This document shows, one piece after another, positions 9,092-15,890 of a DNA stretch of 64,000 nt (position 1 is its first letter; every line of letters begins with the position of its first letter). The translations under genes were made by a program, and so were the position numbers. The notes below the pieces were generated by a model. The model ran no database searches. It was not told the origin of the DNA and worked only from the letters and a program-made list of their open reading frames with translations. The DNA is from Amycolatopsis echigonensis (GTDB lineage: Bacteria; Actinomycetota; Actinomycetes; Mycobacteriales; Pseudonocardiaceae), in NCBI RefSeq assembly GCF_014174495.1, contig NZ_JACJHR010000001.1, positions 1-64,000 on the forward strand. The letters run 5' to 3'.

Positions 9092-9955
9092 TCAGGAGTT
9101 GTCAGCTGTTCCGCAGAGGTCGGCGAGCCGGTCGACCTGGCCGGGATCGCTGCCCCAGCAGTACAGCATCACCTCGTCCGCGCCGAGGTCGCGGTACGCG
9201 CGGATCGCGCCCCGGATGTCGTCGGCGGTGGTGAGCATCCCGCTCACCATGTGCTCCGCCGCTCCGGTGAACGCGTAGTACGCCCGCATCGCTGTTTTCG
9301 CTTCGTCCGCGACGGAATCCGGGCCGAGCGCGACGTTGACCTGCGCGACGAGCCGCGGCTTGCCTTCGCGGCCGTGCTCCTGCCAGTCGCGGCGCACGGT
9401 GTCGAACAGCCCGCCGGCCCAGGACGGGGGAGCGGCGGCGAGCAGCCCGTCGCCCCAGCGGGCGACGCGGGCCAGTGCCTTGGGCTTGAACGCGCCGATC
9501 AGGATCTCCGGGCCGCCTTCGCGGGCCGGGGCCGGGCCGATCGGACCCGCTTCGGCGCTGTGCGGTTCGCCCGACCAGAGCCGGCGCAGGTCGGCGAGCT
9601 GCTGGTCGAAGCGGCGGCCGCGGTCGCGCAGCGGGGTCCCGGCGGCGTGGTGGTCGTCCTCGCGGCCGCCGACGCCGAGGCCGAGCACGAACCGGCCGCC
9701 GCTCATCCGGTCGAGCGTGGCGGCCTGTTTGGCGAGCAGCGCGGTCTCGCGCAACGGAGCGAGCAGGACCTCGGTCTGCAGCCGGACGCGGGTGGTCGCG
9801 CCGGCCAGCACGGCGAGCGCGGTGAGCGGTTCGGGATTGTGGTAGACGAGCCGGTCGAGCAGCCCGAGCGTGCTGAACGGGCCGGCGTCCGCGCGCCGCG
9901 CCCACTCGAGCAGGGCGGCGGGGTCGCTGACGGGCAGGCCAATGCCGATGGACAT
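9092..9955 (-). CDS. LLM-class flavin-dependent oxidoreductase
   Basis: A 287-residue luciferase-like oxidoreductase, only distantly similar to the one at 3926-4753. It begins MSIGIGLPVSDPAALLEWAR, then LTALAVLAGATTRVRLQTEV, KQAATLDRMSGGRFVLGLGVGGRE in pieces, and LRRLWSGE. The glycine-rich barrel strand and the following basic loop are where F420 or FMN phosphate binds in the family. The ATG at 9955 follows GGAGGTTCTCCG on the minus strand. Function beyond a flavin/F420 redox reaction cannot be given. It is followed by the GH2 gene. Confidence 0.88.
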   Translation of the reverse strand: MSIGIGLPVSDPAALLEWARRADAGPFSTLGLLDRLVYHNPEPLTALAVLAGATTRVRLQTEVLLAPLRETALLAKQAATLDRMSGGRFVLGLGVGGREDDHHAAGTPLRDRGRRFDQQLADLRRLWSGEPHSAEAGPIGPAPAREGGPEILIGAFKPKALARVARWGDGLLAAAPPSWAGGLFDTVRRDWQEHGREGKPRLVAQVNVALGPDSVADEAKTAMRAYYAFTGAAEHMVSGMLTTADDIRGAIRAYRDLGADEVMLYCWGSDPGQVDRLADLCGTADNS

Positions 9956-10083
9956 CGGAGAACCTCCGGGAAAACGGGTCGGCAACAAGGGTTGCCGCCC
10001 GCTCCTGCGCCTGGATGCGTTCAGGCTGGCCGGTCCGCTCTGCGGCGTGCTTCCGGGGACCGTTCCTTCGGAGTGCCCGAAGC

Positions 10084-10986
10084 CTATCCGGCGGGCGTCG
10101 GGCTCGGCAACGAGGTTTCCAGCACCGTCAGCAGTTCGGTGAGCGCCGGGCCGAGCGGCAGGTCGGCGCGGACGGTCGCGTGCTCGTCGCCGCGGGTCCG
10201 GCCGCGGTTGACGATCGCGACGGGTTTGCCGGATTTCGCGGCCCGCCGGACGAAGCGCAAGCCGGACATGACGGTGAGCGAAGATCCCAGCACCAACACC
10301 GCGGACGCCTCGTCGACCATCCGGTAGCACCGCTCCACGCGGGCGCGCGGCACGTTCTCGCCGAAGAACACCACGTCCGGCTTCAGCACGCCGGAACAGC
10401 TCGTGCAGGGCACGGTGCGGAAGGTGCGGACGACGTCCTCGGCGAGCTCGACGTCGCCGTCCGGGTTGATCCGCGTCGCCGTGCCGCCGAAATCCGGATT
10501 GGCCGCTCGCAGCCGGGCGTCGAGCTCCTCGCGCGCGGTGACGCGGCGGCAGCCGAGGCAGACGACGCGGTCGAGGTTGCCGTGCAGTTCGACCACGCCG
10601 GGGGTGCCGGCCGCGCGGTGCAGGCCGTCGACGTTCTGCGTGATGACGCCGGAGAGCCAGCCGCCTGCGCGCAGCGCGGAAACGGCGCGGTGCCCGTCGT
10701 TCGGCTCGGCCCGCGCGATGGTGCGCCACCCGAGGTGGCTGCGCGCCCAGTACCGCTGGCGGCCCGCCTCGCTGGCGACGAATTCGCCGTAGGTCATCGG
10801 CGTGTGTTTGCGAAGACTGCCGGTTTCGCCGCGGTAATCGGGTATGCCGGATTCGGTGGAGAGGCCCGCGCCGCTGAGCACGAGCACCCGCCGCCCGGCG
10901 ACGATCTCCGCCACGTCCGCGACCGTGCCCGTGCGCGGCAGCGGTTCGCCAGGTCCGGCCCAGGTCAGCGTCGGTCGCGTGCGCAC
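10084..10986 (-). CDS. Sir2-family NAD-dependent protein deacetylase
   Basis: A 300-residue sirtuin. Diagnostic motifs are the NAD-binding GAGLSTESGIPDYRG, TQNVDGLH, the catalytic His in VELHGN, two zinc CxxC pairs (CLGC and CTSC) and the C-terminal GSSLTVMSGLRF and AIVNRG segments that close the Rossmann fold. It removes acetyl or other acyl groups from lysines in the cytoplasm using NAD+. Unlike most sirtuins it carries a 20-residue N-terminal extension before the core. The start is GTG at 10986. It stands alone, 128 bases upstream of the LLM gene. Confidence 0.93.
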   Translation of the reverse strand: MRTRPTLTWAGPGEPLPRTGTVADVAEIVAGRRVLVLSGAGLSTESGIPDYRGETGSLRKHTPMTYGEFVASEAGRQRYWARSHLGWRTIARAEPNDGHRAVSALRAGGWLSGVITQNVDGLHRAAGTPGVVELHGNLDRVVCLGCRRVTAREELDARLRAANPDFGGTATRINPDGDVELAEDVVRTFRTVPCTSCSGVLKPDVVFFGENVPRARVERCYRMVDEASAVLVLGSSLTVMSGLRFVRRAAKSGKPVAIVNRGRTRGDEHATVRADLPLGPALTELLTVLETSLPSPTPAG

Positions 10987-11023
10987 GCCGCCAGTCTAAC
11001 GGCCCCCCGTCCGGGGAAAGGGC

Positions 11024-11049
11024 GATTGGTTCTCGCCGCGGCTGGGTAC
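11024..11049 (+). promoter_or_regulatory. Possible SigB-type promoter
   Basis: GATT followed after 16 bases by GGGTAC fits the loose GNNT-N14-16-GGGTAY pattern of SigB-type promoters. It ends 10 bases before the ATG of the small membrane protein. The -35 half is weak, so the call depends mainly on the GGGTAC box. Confidence 0.35.
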
Positions 11050-11059
11050 CAAAGCAACC

Positions 11060-11248
11060 ATGTGGTTCGCGCTGGCTACGCCCGTGGTCGTGATGGTCGC
11101 CGCCGTGCTGATGGAATCCGTGGAGCGATATTGCGTGCGGACTCCGAACGGGACGGTCCGGCGGCCGGTCGAACGGGCGGCGCTGCGGGAAGCGTCGATG
11201 CCGGTCGTAGCCGTCGAGGCGGCTCGGCTCAGGCAGCGGACCGCCTGA
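11060..11248 (+). CDS. Small single-pass membrane protein, unknown function
   Basis: A 62-residue protein with an N-terminal hydrophobic segment (MWFALATPVVVMVAAVLM) and a basic, cytoplasm-type tail rich in Arg and Ala. I do not recognise a family. Support for a real gene comes from the signal-anchor composition, a possible SigB-type promoter immediately upstream, and two hairpins just downstream, the second a strong terminator. No Shine-Dalgarno is evident, so the transcript may be nearly leaderless. It lies alone between the sirtuin (divergent) and the first M-box leader. Confidence 0.5.
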   Translation: MWFALATPVVVMVAAVLMESVERYCVRTPNGTVRRPVERAALREASMPVVAVEAARLRQRTA

Positions 11249-11314
11249 GGTCGCTCATCGACCGGAGGGGCCGGTGTTCTTGGGAGGAACACCGACCCTC
11301 CAGCCGGTGGGCGA

Positions 11315-11363
11315 GGCCCTCGCTCCACCCGTCGGGGTGGTGGAGCGAGGGCCCTTTCTCTTT
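11315..11363 (+). terminator. Strong intrinsic terminator
   Basis: A perfect 15-bp stem, GGCCCTCGCTCCACC at 11315-11329 against its complement at 11339-11353 with a 9-base loop, is followed by the pyrimidine-rich CTTTCTCTTT. A smaller hairpin (GGTGTTC/GAACACC, 11273-11292) lies just upstream. It ends transcription of the small membrane protein gene and insulates the riboswitch region. Confidence 0.85.
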
Positions 11364-11629
11364 GTGCGGTCAGTCAAACCGCACGCGAGGGCTCTGCGCT
11401 CGATGCCCGCCGGCGGCTCCTGGCGTGCCGCGCCAACGGCAGATCCTGAACGGGCCGCGTCGAATCGCCTCGTTCGCCAATTCCGGCAAGGAACGCCGCG
11501 AAGTTCGCGACGAACGGCGAATGCATAACACCGGACATTCCACGGAAATCTGTTCCGGCCGGCGAATAGATCGCCGCCTGGCTGCGATGTGGCGTGCGTC
11601 TAATTCGGGATCGTTGACCCGTTCGCTGG

Positions 11630-11658
11630 TTGACAGTGCGTGACGATGAGGGTCTACT
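11630..11658 (+). promoter_or_regulatory. Promoter of the first M-box leader
   Basis: TTGACA at 11630-11635 and TCTACT at 11653-11658 are separated by 17 bases, a near-consensus housekeeping promoter. Transcription would begin about where the riboswitch begins, so the M-box would be the first structure made. Confidence 0.7.
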
Positions 11659-11664
11659 TGCTCC

Positions 11665-11841
11665 CTGGCTGGCACCTCGTTCGGTGAGGCGTCTGCACGG
11701 AAACAGGCCACTGACCCTACGACGTCGAGAGACGCCCCGGGTCAGGACAGGTCTCCTCGGACTAAGGGGTGACCCAAAGTGGCTTCCCGCAAGGGATTAC
11801 GCCGTGCAGTGCTGAAGCTCTTACGTGGGGGTGCGGGCCAG
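11665..11841 (+). promoter_or_regulatory. M-box (ykoK) Mg2+ riboswitch
   Basis: The segment has the conserved M-box landmarks in order: GGTGAGGC at 11683, the internal GACGTCGAGAGACGCC helix, ACTAAGGGGTGACC, and the 3' signature CAGTGCTGAAGCTCTTACG at 11807-11825. The ends pair through CTGGC/GCCAG and CACC/GGTG. M-box RNAs fold on binding Mg2+ and shut off magnesium transport genes. No U-run terminator follows; a short ORF with a very strong ribosome site begins 98 bases later, so control through translation or Rho is more likely. The regulated gene is the Nramp-like transporter at 12162. Confidence 0.9.
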
Positions 11842-11938
11842 TTCGCATGGGCAGGAATTCACGCCGGATCCGTGCCCGCGCAATGGTGTCCGGCGTGGGA
11901 AGCGGCACTGCGGTGCCCGGTCGCGAGGAGGTGACGGG

Positions 11939-12004
11939 ATGAGTCCCGGACTCAGTAGGTCAGCCAGCGCACACCCCGTCCGCCGCACCGCGGCCGGCGG
12001 CTGA
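11939..12004 (+). CDS. Leader ORF of the Nramp gene
   Basis: A 21-codon ORF (beginning MSPGLSRSAS) between the M-box and the transporter gene. Its ribosome site GAGGAGGTGA ends 4 bases before the ATG and is among the best matches to the 16S tail in the window. The second M-box leader carries a short ORF with the same layout and a similar N-terminus (MSPSHSRSS). It ends 157 bases before the transporter start. A regulatory leader peptide, comparable in role to MgtL of Salmonella, is the likeliest reading; this is inference from position and conservation. Confidence 0.6.
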   Translation: MSPGLSRSASAHPVRRTAAGG

Positions 12005-12161
12005 CCCAGCCGACCCGAGAAGCCTGAGGCCCCGCGCCCGTCTGACGTGAGCGCCGGGGTCGCTCCGTCGCGCCCTGTTCCGGCGTGCACACCACCACGT
12101 ATCGATTCGGCGTGCCCGTTCCCCGAACGTCGCGCGCTTCTCTCACCTTGGGGGAAGACCC

Positions 12162-13943
12162 ATGGCATTCAAAATGACCCGGCCCACACGCAAGACCGTC
12201 GCTCCCGCCTCGTCGGCGGTGGCCGACACCGCGCACGAGGGCGACATCGTCGGTGCGCTGGGCACGATCAAACAGCACGACCACGGCGCCCGCAGGTCGT
12301 TCTGGCAGCGGCTGCGGACCTTCCTGGTGATCATGGGGCCGGGCCTGGTCGTCATGGTCGGGGACAACGACGCGGGCGGGGTGCAGACCTATGCCCAGGC
12401 CGGCCAGCAGCACGGCACCGGTCTGATGTGGACACTGCTGCTGCTCGTCCCGGTGCTGTATGTCAACCAGGAGATGGTGGTCCGGCTCGGCGCGGTCGCC
12501 CGGGTCGGGCACGCCAAGCTGATCTTCCAGCGGTTCGGGAAATTCTGGGGCGCGTTCAGCGTCGCGGACCTGTTCCTCCTTAACACGCTGACGATCATCA
12601 CCGAGTTCATCGGCGTCACCTACGCGCTGCGCTACTTCGGCATCCCGGACTACCTCTCCGTGCCCGCCGCGGCGGTGCTGCTGTTCACCGTGGTCGCGGG
12701 CGGCTCGTTCCGTCGGTGGGAGCGGTTCCTGTTCGTCCTCATCGCGGCGAACCTGGTGCTCGTCCCGCTGGCGATCATGGTGGGTCCTGACCTCGGCCGG
12801 ATCGGCGGCGGTTTCCTGCCGCAGCTGCCCGGCGGGCTCAACTCGGACCTGCTGCTGCTCGTCGTCAGCATCGTCGGCACGACCGTCGCCCCGTGGCAGC
12901 TGTTCTTCCAGCAGTCCAATGTGGTCGACAAGCGCATCACCCCGCGCTGGATGCGCTACTCCAAGGCCGACTTGTGGGCCGGCATCGTGATCGTGGTCCT
13001 CGGCGCGGTCGCCATCATGGCCGTCACCGCGTTCGGGCTCGCCGGCACCGGCGCCGCCGGAAACTGGGGAGACAACTCCAACGCGGGCACCGTCGCCAGC
13101 GCGCTGGCGAGCTCTCCGCACGCCGGGCACGTCGTGGGCGCCCTGTTCGCGGTGCTGCTGCTGGACGCCTCGCTGATCGGCGCCAACGCGGTCGGCCTCG
13201 CCACCACCTACACCCTCGGCGACGTGTTCAAGAAGCGTCACTCGCTGCACTGGAAGATCAGCCAGGCGCCCGGGTTCTTCATCGGCTACGGCGTCGTGCT
13301 GGCCGTCTCCGCCGGGGTGGTGCTGATCCCCGGCTTCAACGCCGGCCTGATCACCCAGGGCGTGCAGATCCTCGCCGGGGTCCTGCTGCCCTCGGCGACG
13401 GTGTTCCTGGTGCTGCTGTGCAACGACAAAGCCGTTCTCGGCCCGTGGGTCAACACCGTCCGGCAGAACATCGCCGCGGGCATCATCGTGTGGGCACTGG
13501 TCCTGCTGTCGCTGGCCATGACCGCCTCTACGCTGTTCCCCAAAGGATCGGCCTGGTTCCCCGACGGCATCTCCTCCGCCCAGTGGGTCGCCTTCTTCAC
13601 CGTCGGCGCCGGTGTCGGCGCGCTGGGCGGGCTGGCCGTCTTGCTCGCCTCGCGCGTCAAGGCCCGGAAGGAAGCGGCAGCCACCGCCCGGCGCCTCGGC
13701 GGACTGGATCCCGAGCAGGTCGAGGACATCGACGAAGACGCCCAGGACGCCCTCTCCCGCACCGAACGCCAGGCCCTGCTGCGCGCCGATCGGGACACCT
13801 GGCAGACCCCAGCCCTGGACACCTTGCCGCGTCCGGTGTTCTCGCCGCTGCGGAAGGCAGGCATGCTCGCCCTGCGCGGCTACCTCGCCATCGCCGTCGT
13901 CCTCGTCGTCATCACCATCGTCCAAATGGCCACCGGCGGCTGA
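12162..13943 (+). CDS. Nramp-related divalent metal (probably Mg2+) transporter
   Basis: A 593-residue Nramp/SLC11-superfamily carrier with about eleven membrane helices after a 50-residue cytoplasmic N-terminus. The TM1 metal motif, DPGN in canonical Nramp, is D70-A-G-G here (GDNDAGGVQTYAQAG), and the TM6 MPH motif is A243-P-W (GTTVAPWQLFFQQS), so the soft methionine ligand is missing. Loss of that ligand and an M-box riboswitch in the leader fit the Nramp-related magnesium transporters described in Clostridium rather than Mn2+ or Fe2+ uptake. The C-terminal 100 residues form a charged cytoplasmic segment plus a last helix. ATG 12162 follows GGGGGAAG. Substrate is inferred from the riboswitch. 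Confidence 0.88.
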   Translation: MAFKMTRPTRKTVAPASSAVADTAHEGDIVGALGTIKQHDHGARRSFWQRLRTFLVIMGPGLVVMVGDNDAGGVQTYAQAGQQHGTGLMWTLLLLVPVLYVNQEMVVRLGAVARVGHAKLIFQRFGKFWGAFSVADLFLLNTLTIITEFIGVTYALRYFGIPDYLSVPAAAVLLFTVVAGGSFRRWERFLFVLIAANLVLVPLAIMVGPDLGRIGGGFLPQLPGGLNSDLLLLVVSIVGTTVAPWQLFFQQSNVVDKRITPRWMRYSKADLWAGIVIVVLGAVAIMAVTAFGLAGTGAAGNWGDNSNAGTVASALASSPHAGHVVGALFAVLLLDASLIGANAVGLATTYTLGDVFKKRHSLHWKISQAPGFFIGYGVVLAVSAGVVLIPGFNAGLITQGVQILAGVLLPSATVFLVLLCNDKAVLGPWVNTVRQNIAAGIIVWALVLLSLAMTASTLFPKGSAWFPDGISSAQWVAFFTVGAGVGALGGLAVLLASRVKARKEAAATARRLGGLDPEQVEDIDEDAQDALSRTERQALLRADRDTWQTPALDTLPRPVFSPLRKAGMLALRGYLAIAVVLVVITIVQMATGG

Positions 13944-14125
13944 TCGCGCCGCCCGGCAACCCCGCCGGTGCGGGAAAACCCGGTCGCGGTGCGGACGAGG
14001 TCGGTCGCGCCTGGGTCGGCGACCGGGCAGGTCCGGCGCTTGCCCTCATGATCCGCAGCCGGGGCGCACCCGTCCGCGCGGGACATAGTCGGGCGCGAAG
14101 GTTCCCCGGCTTCTTGAAGCTCGCG

Positions 14126-14163
14126 ACAACCGTCAAACAGTTGTACAAATGCTTGACAGTTGT
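14126..14163. promoter_or_regulatory. Dyad operator before the second M-box
   Basis: ACAACCGTCAA (14126-14136) and TTGACAGTTGT (14153-14163) form an inverted repeat with one mismatch around an inner near-palindrome CAGTTGTACAAATG (14138-14151). The inner element abuts the -35 TTGACA. The same 14-base element, CAGTTGCACAAGTG in the reading direction, sits in the same place before the mgtA -35. It is a candidate site for the ArsR-family sensor at 38038. Confidence 0.6.
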
Positions 14164-14182
14164 CGGACCGGTGGCGTTCACT
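14153..14182 (+). promoter_or_regulatory. Promoter of the second M-box leader
   Basis: TTGACA at 14153-14158 and a weak TTCACT -10 at 14177-14182, spacer 18. The start of transcription would fall at the beginning of the M-box. The -35 hexamer lies inside the dyad described at 14126-14163. Confidence 0.5.
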
Positions 14183-14187
14183 GGAGG

Positions 14188-14371
14188 GCGGCACCTCGTG
14201 AGGTGAGGCGTCTGTTCGGACATCGGCCACTGACCTGACGACGTCGAGAGACTCCCACGGTCAGGACACCTCTCCCCGGGTTAAGGAGTGAGGCCAAGCG
14301 GCTTCCCGCGCGATGTGCGCGGATACGCCGGGCAGTGCCAAAGCCCTTACGGACTCGCAGGGGTGCGCCGC
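14188..14371 (+). promoter_or_regulatory. Second M-box (ykoK) Mg2+ riboswitch
   Basis: Second copy of the M-box architecture: GGTGAGGC at 14202, GACGTCGAGAGACTCC helix, GGTTAAGGAGTGAGGCC, and the 3' signature CAGTGCCAAAGCCCTTACG at 14333-14351. GCGGC/GCCGC and ACC/GGT close the basal helix. Core positions match the first copy, while stems carry compensatory changes, so it is not a recent identical duplication. It precedes a short leader ORF and a 58-residue protein rather than a transporter. Confidence 0.88.
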
Positions 14372-14477
14372 ACGCGGATCCCTGTGCCAGCACGGCATCG
14401 ACCTGCTCGGTTCCCGAGGCGGCGACCCGAGGACGTGCTGAACGGAGCAGCGGGAATCGGCCGGAGGAGGTGAGGAC

Positions 14478-14576
14478 ATGAGTCCGTCGCACAGTCGCAG
14501 CTCGACCGTGATCGACCAACCTTCGGGAGGACCTCATGACCAGCATCCTGACCGGCGCCCGGCAGTGGCGGGCTGA
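14478..14576 (+). CDS. Leader ORF in the second M-box transcript
   Basis: A 32-codon ORF starting MSPSHSRSST with ribosome site GGAGGAGGTGA 4 bases before the ATG. It overlaps the first 14 codons of the 58-residue gene in another frame, so ribosomes on it pass over that gene's start. Its second half is proline-rich (QPSGGPHDQHPDRRP), a feature of Mg2+-sensing leader peptides in enterobacteria. N-terminal similarity to the leader ORF at 11939 supports a conserved role. Confidence 0.55.
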   Translation: MSPSHSRSSTVIDQPSGGPHDQHPDRRPAVAG

Positions 14577-14712
14577 CCCGGCCGTCGAGGCGACCGCACC
14601 GGCCCCCCGCCGTCCGCTCGAGCAGCCCCGGCGGCTGCGGATGACCTGGGAGCCGGTGCTCGACGAGCACGGCACGCGGCGGCTGCGTGCCCGCTGGCGC
14701 GCCGAGCGCTGA
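14536..14712 (+). CDS. 58-residue protein under M-box control, unknown function
   Basis: A small, arginine-rich soluble protein; the C-terminal half reads RLRMTWEPVLDEHGTRRLRA, a strand-turn-strand pattern with a central Trp. GGGAGGACCTC places a good ribosome site before ATG 14536. A 14-bp hairpin follows the stop by 11 bases, so the M-box, leader ORF and this gene form one short transcript. In Mycobacterium tuberculosis an M-box RNA also precedes a short protein of unknown function (Rv1535); whether the two are related cannot be decided here. A role in low-Mg2+ adaptation is inferred only from the riboswitch. Confidence 0.65.
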   Translation: MTSILTGARQWRADPAVEATAPAPRRPLEQPRRLRMTWEPVLDEHGTRRLRARWRAER

Positions 14713-14723
14713 TGCGGACCCGA

Positions 14724-14755
14724 CCCGGTTCCTGCGCCGCCGGCGCGGAGCCGGG
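14724..14755 (+). terminator. Hairpin terminator
   Basis: CCCGGTTCC-T-GCGCC at 14724-14738 pairs with 14742-14755 around a 3-base loop, with one bulged T, giving 14 base pairs. There is no T-run, which is common for actinomycete terminators. It lies 11 bases after the 58-codon gene. Confidence 0.55.
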
Positions 14756-14966
14756 TACGAGCAGCTGCTCGCGCGGGCCTGCCGGGAATTCGAGTGCGAT
14801 CTGTTGTGCGTCGCGGCGAAGACGGTGTCGGAGAAGGGCTGCGCGGCGTTCGCGGGTGCGACGCCGAGCGCGATAGTGCGGAAACGATGCATGCATAACC
14901 CCAGGCTGGCCGGACAACCGGCGAAAAACGGGCGATCTTGACCGAGATTCATGGCATGTTCTGGGG

Positions 14967-15734
14967 ATGCGGGAAAACGACGAGGAAACGTTCGCCGAGC
15001 ACGTGGCCGATCTGCTGTCCGGTTTGCCCGGGGTCGAGGCGGTGGCCCTGGGCGGTTCACGGGCGCGCGGCACCCACCGCCCGGACAGCGACTGGGATTT
15101 CGCGCTGTACTACCGCGGCGCGTTCGACCCGGCCGACCTGCGCGCGCTCGGCCTGCCGGGGTCGGTGTCGGACCTGGGCGAATGGGGTGGCGGGGTCTTC
15201 AACGGCGGCGCGTGGCTGACCGTCCAGGGGCGGGCGGTGGACGTGCACTACCGTGATCTGGACGTGGTCTCGCACGAGCTGGCCGAGGCGGAGAAGGGAC
15301 GGTTCCGCTGGGAGCCGCTGGCCTTCCACCTGGCCGGGATCCCGAGCTATCTGGTGGTGGCGGAGCTGGCGCTGAACCGGGTGCTGCGCGGGGAGCTGCC
15401 GCGGCCGGAGTATCCGGAGCTGTTGCGGGAGAACGCCCCCAAGTTCTGGCGTGCTTCGGCGGCGCGGACGCTGGACTACGCGAAGTCGGCGTATGTGCGG
15501 CACGGGCGGGTCGCGGAGACCGCGGCTTCGGTGGGGGTGGCGGCGATGCAGGCCGGGCACGCGGTGCTGGCCGCGCGGGGAGAGTGGGTGACGAACGAGA
15601 AAACCTTGCTGGAACGGGCGGAGTTGCGCGGGCTGGACGACGTGGTGGCGGGGATGGGACACGATCTGGCGGGGGCGTTCGCGACCGCTGGCGCGTTGCT
15701 CGGTCAGGCGGCCGGTGTCGGGCAGTCCGGATAA
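14967..15734 (+). CDS. Nucleotidyltransferase-domain protein
   Basis: A 255-residue protein with an N-terminal Pol-beta-type nucleotidyltransferase core: VEAVALGGSRARGTHRPDSD followed by WDFALYY gives the GGS and D-x-D metal triad, and VDVHYRD supplies the third acidic residue. The rest is helical, like kanamycin-nucleotidyltransferase-related or DUF4037-type enzymes. Such proteins transfer a nucleotide to small molecules or proteins, or act as antitoxin-like MNT partners; no HEPN partner is adjacent. ATG 14967 follows TGGGG. It stands alone before the ATP-grasp operon, which has its own promoter. Confidence 0.85.
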   Translation: MRENDEETFAEHVADLLSGLPGVEAVALGGSRARGTHRPDSDWDFALYYRGAFDPADLRALGLPGSVSDLGEWGGGVFNGGAWLTVQGRAVDVHYRDLDVVSHELAEAEKGRFRWEPLAFHLAGIPSYLVVAELALNRVLRGELPRPEYPELLRENAPKFWRASAARTLDYAKSAYVRHGRVAETAASVGVAAMQAGHAVLAARGEWVTNEKTLLERAELRGLDDVVAGMGHDLAGAFATAGALLGQAAGVGQSG

Positions 15735-15798
15735 GTCCCGGAAAGCGTTGCGGCGCAATGGTTTTCGCGCGCTGACCCTCGCCGGACGGCGTGGATCC

Positions 15799-15823
15799 GT
15801 TTGATTCCGCGGAGTTCGGGTAT
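15799..15823 (+). promoter_or_regulatory. SigB-type promoter of the ATP-grasp operon
   Basis: GTTT (15799-15802), 15 bases, then GGGTAT (15818-15823): an exact match to the actinobacterial SigB/SigF consensus. It leaves a leader of about 60 bases to ATG 15891. The likely driver is the stress sigma factor encoded at 704-1489. No competing TTGACA promoter is seen in this gap. Confidence 0.7.
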
Positions 15824-15890
15824 ATGGCTTCAGCACGGTTGTGGCCGCCACGCCGTGGCGAGTCGCACCTGCTGAACGGAGGAACGGTCT

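Noticed and set aside
11952-13925. Long minus-strand frame (657 codons) opposite the Nramp gene
   Set aside because: Shadow of the transporter gene: composition is dominated by Asp, Glu, Gly, Gln and Arg, as expected from GC-rich antisense, and no domain is visible.
14967-15734. Toxin-antitoxin MNT-HEPN pair
   Set aside because: The nucleotidyltransferase is present but no HEPN-domain gene is adjacent.
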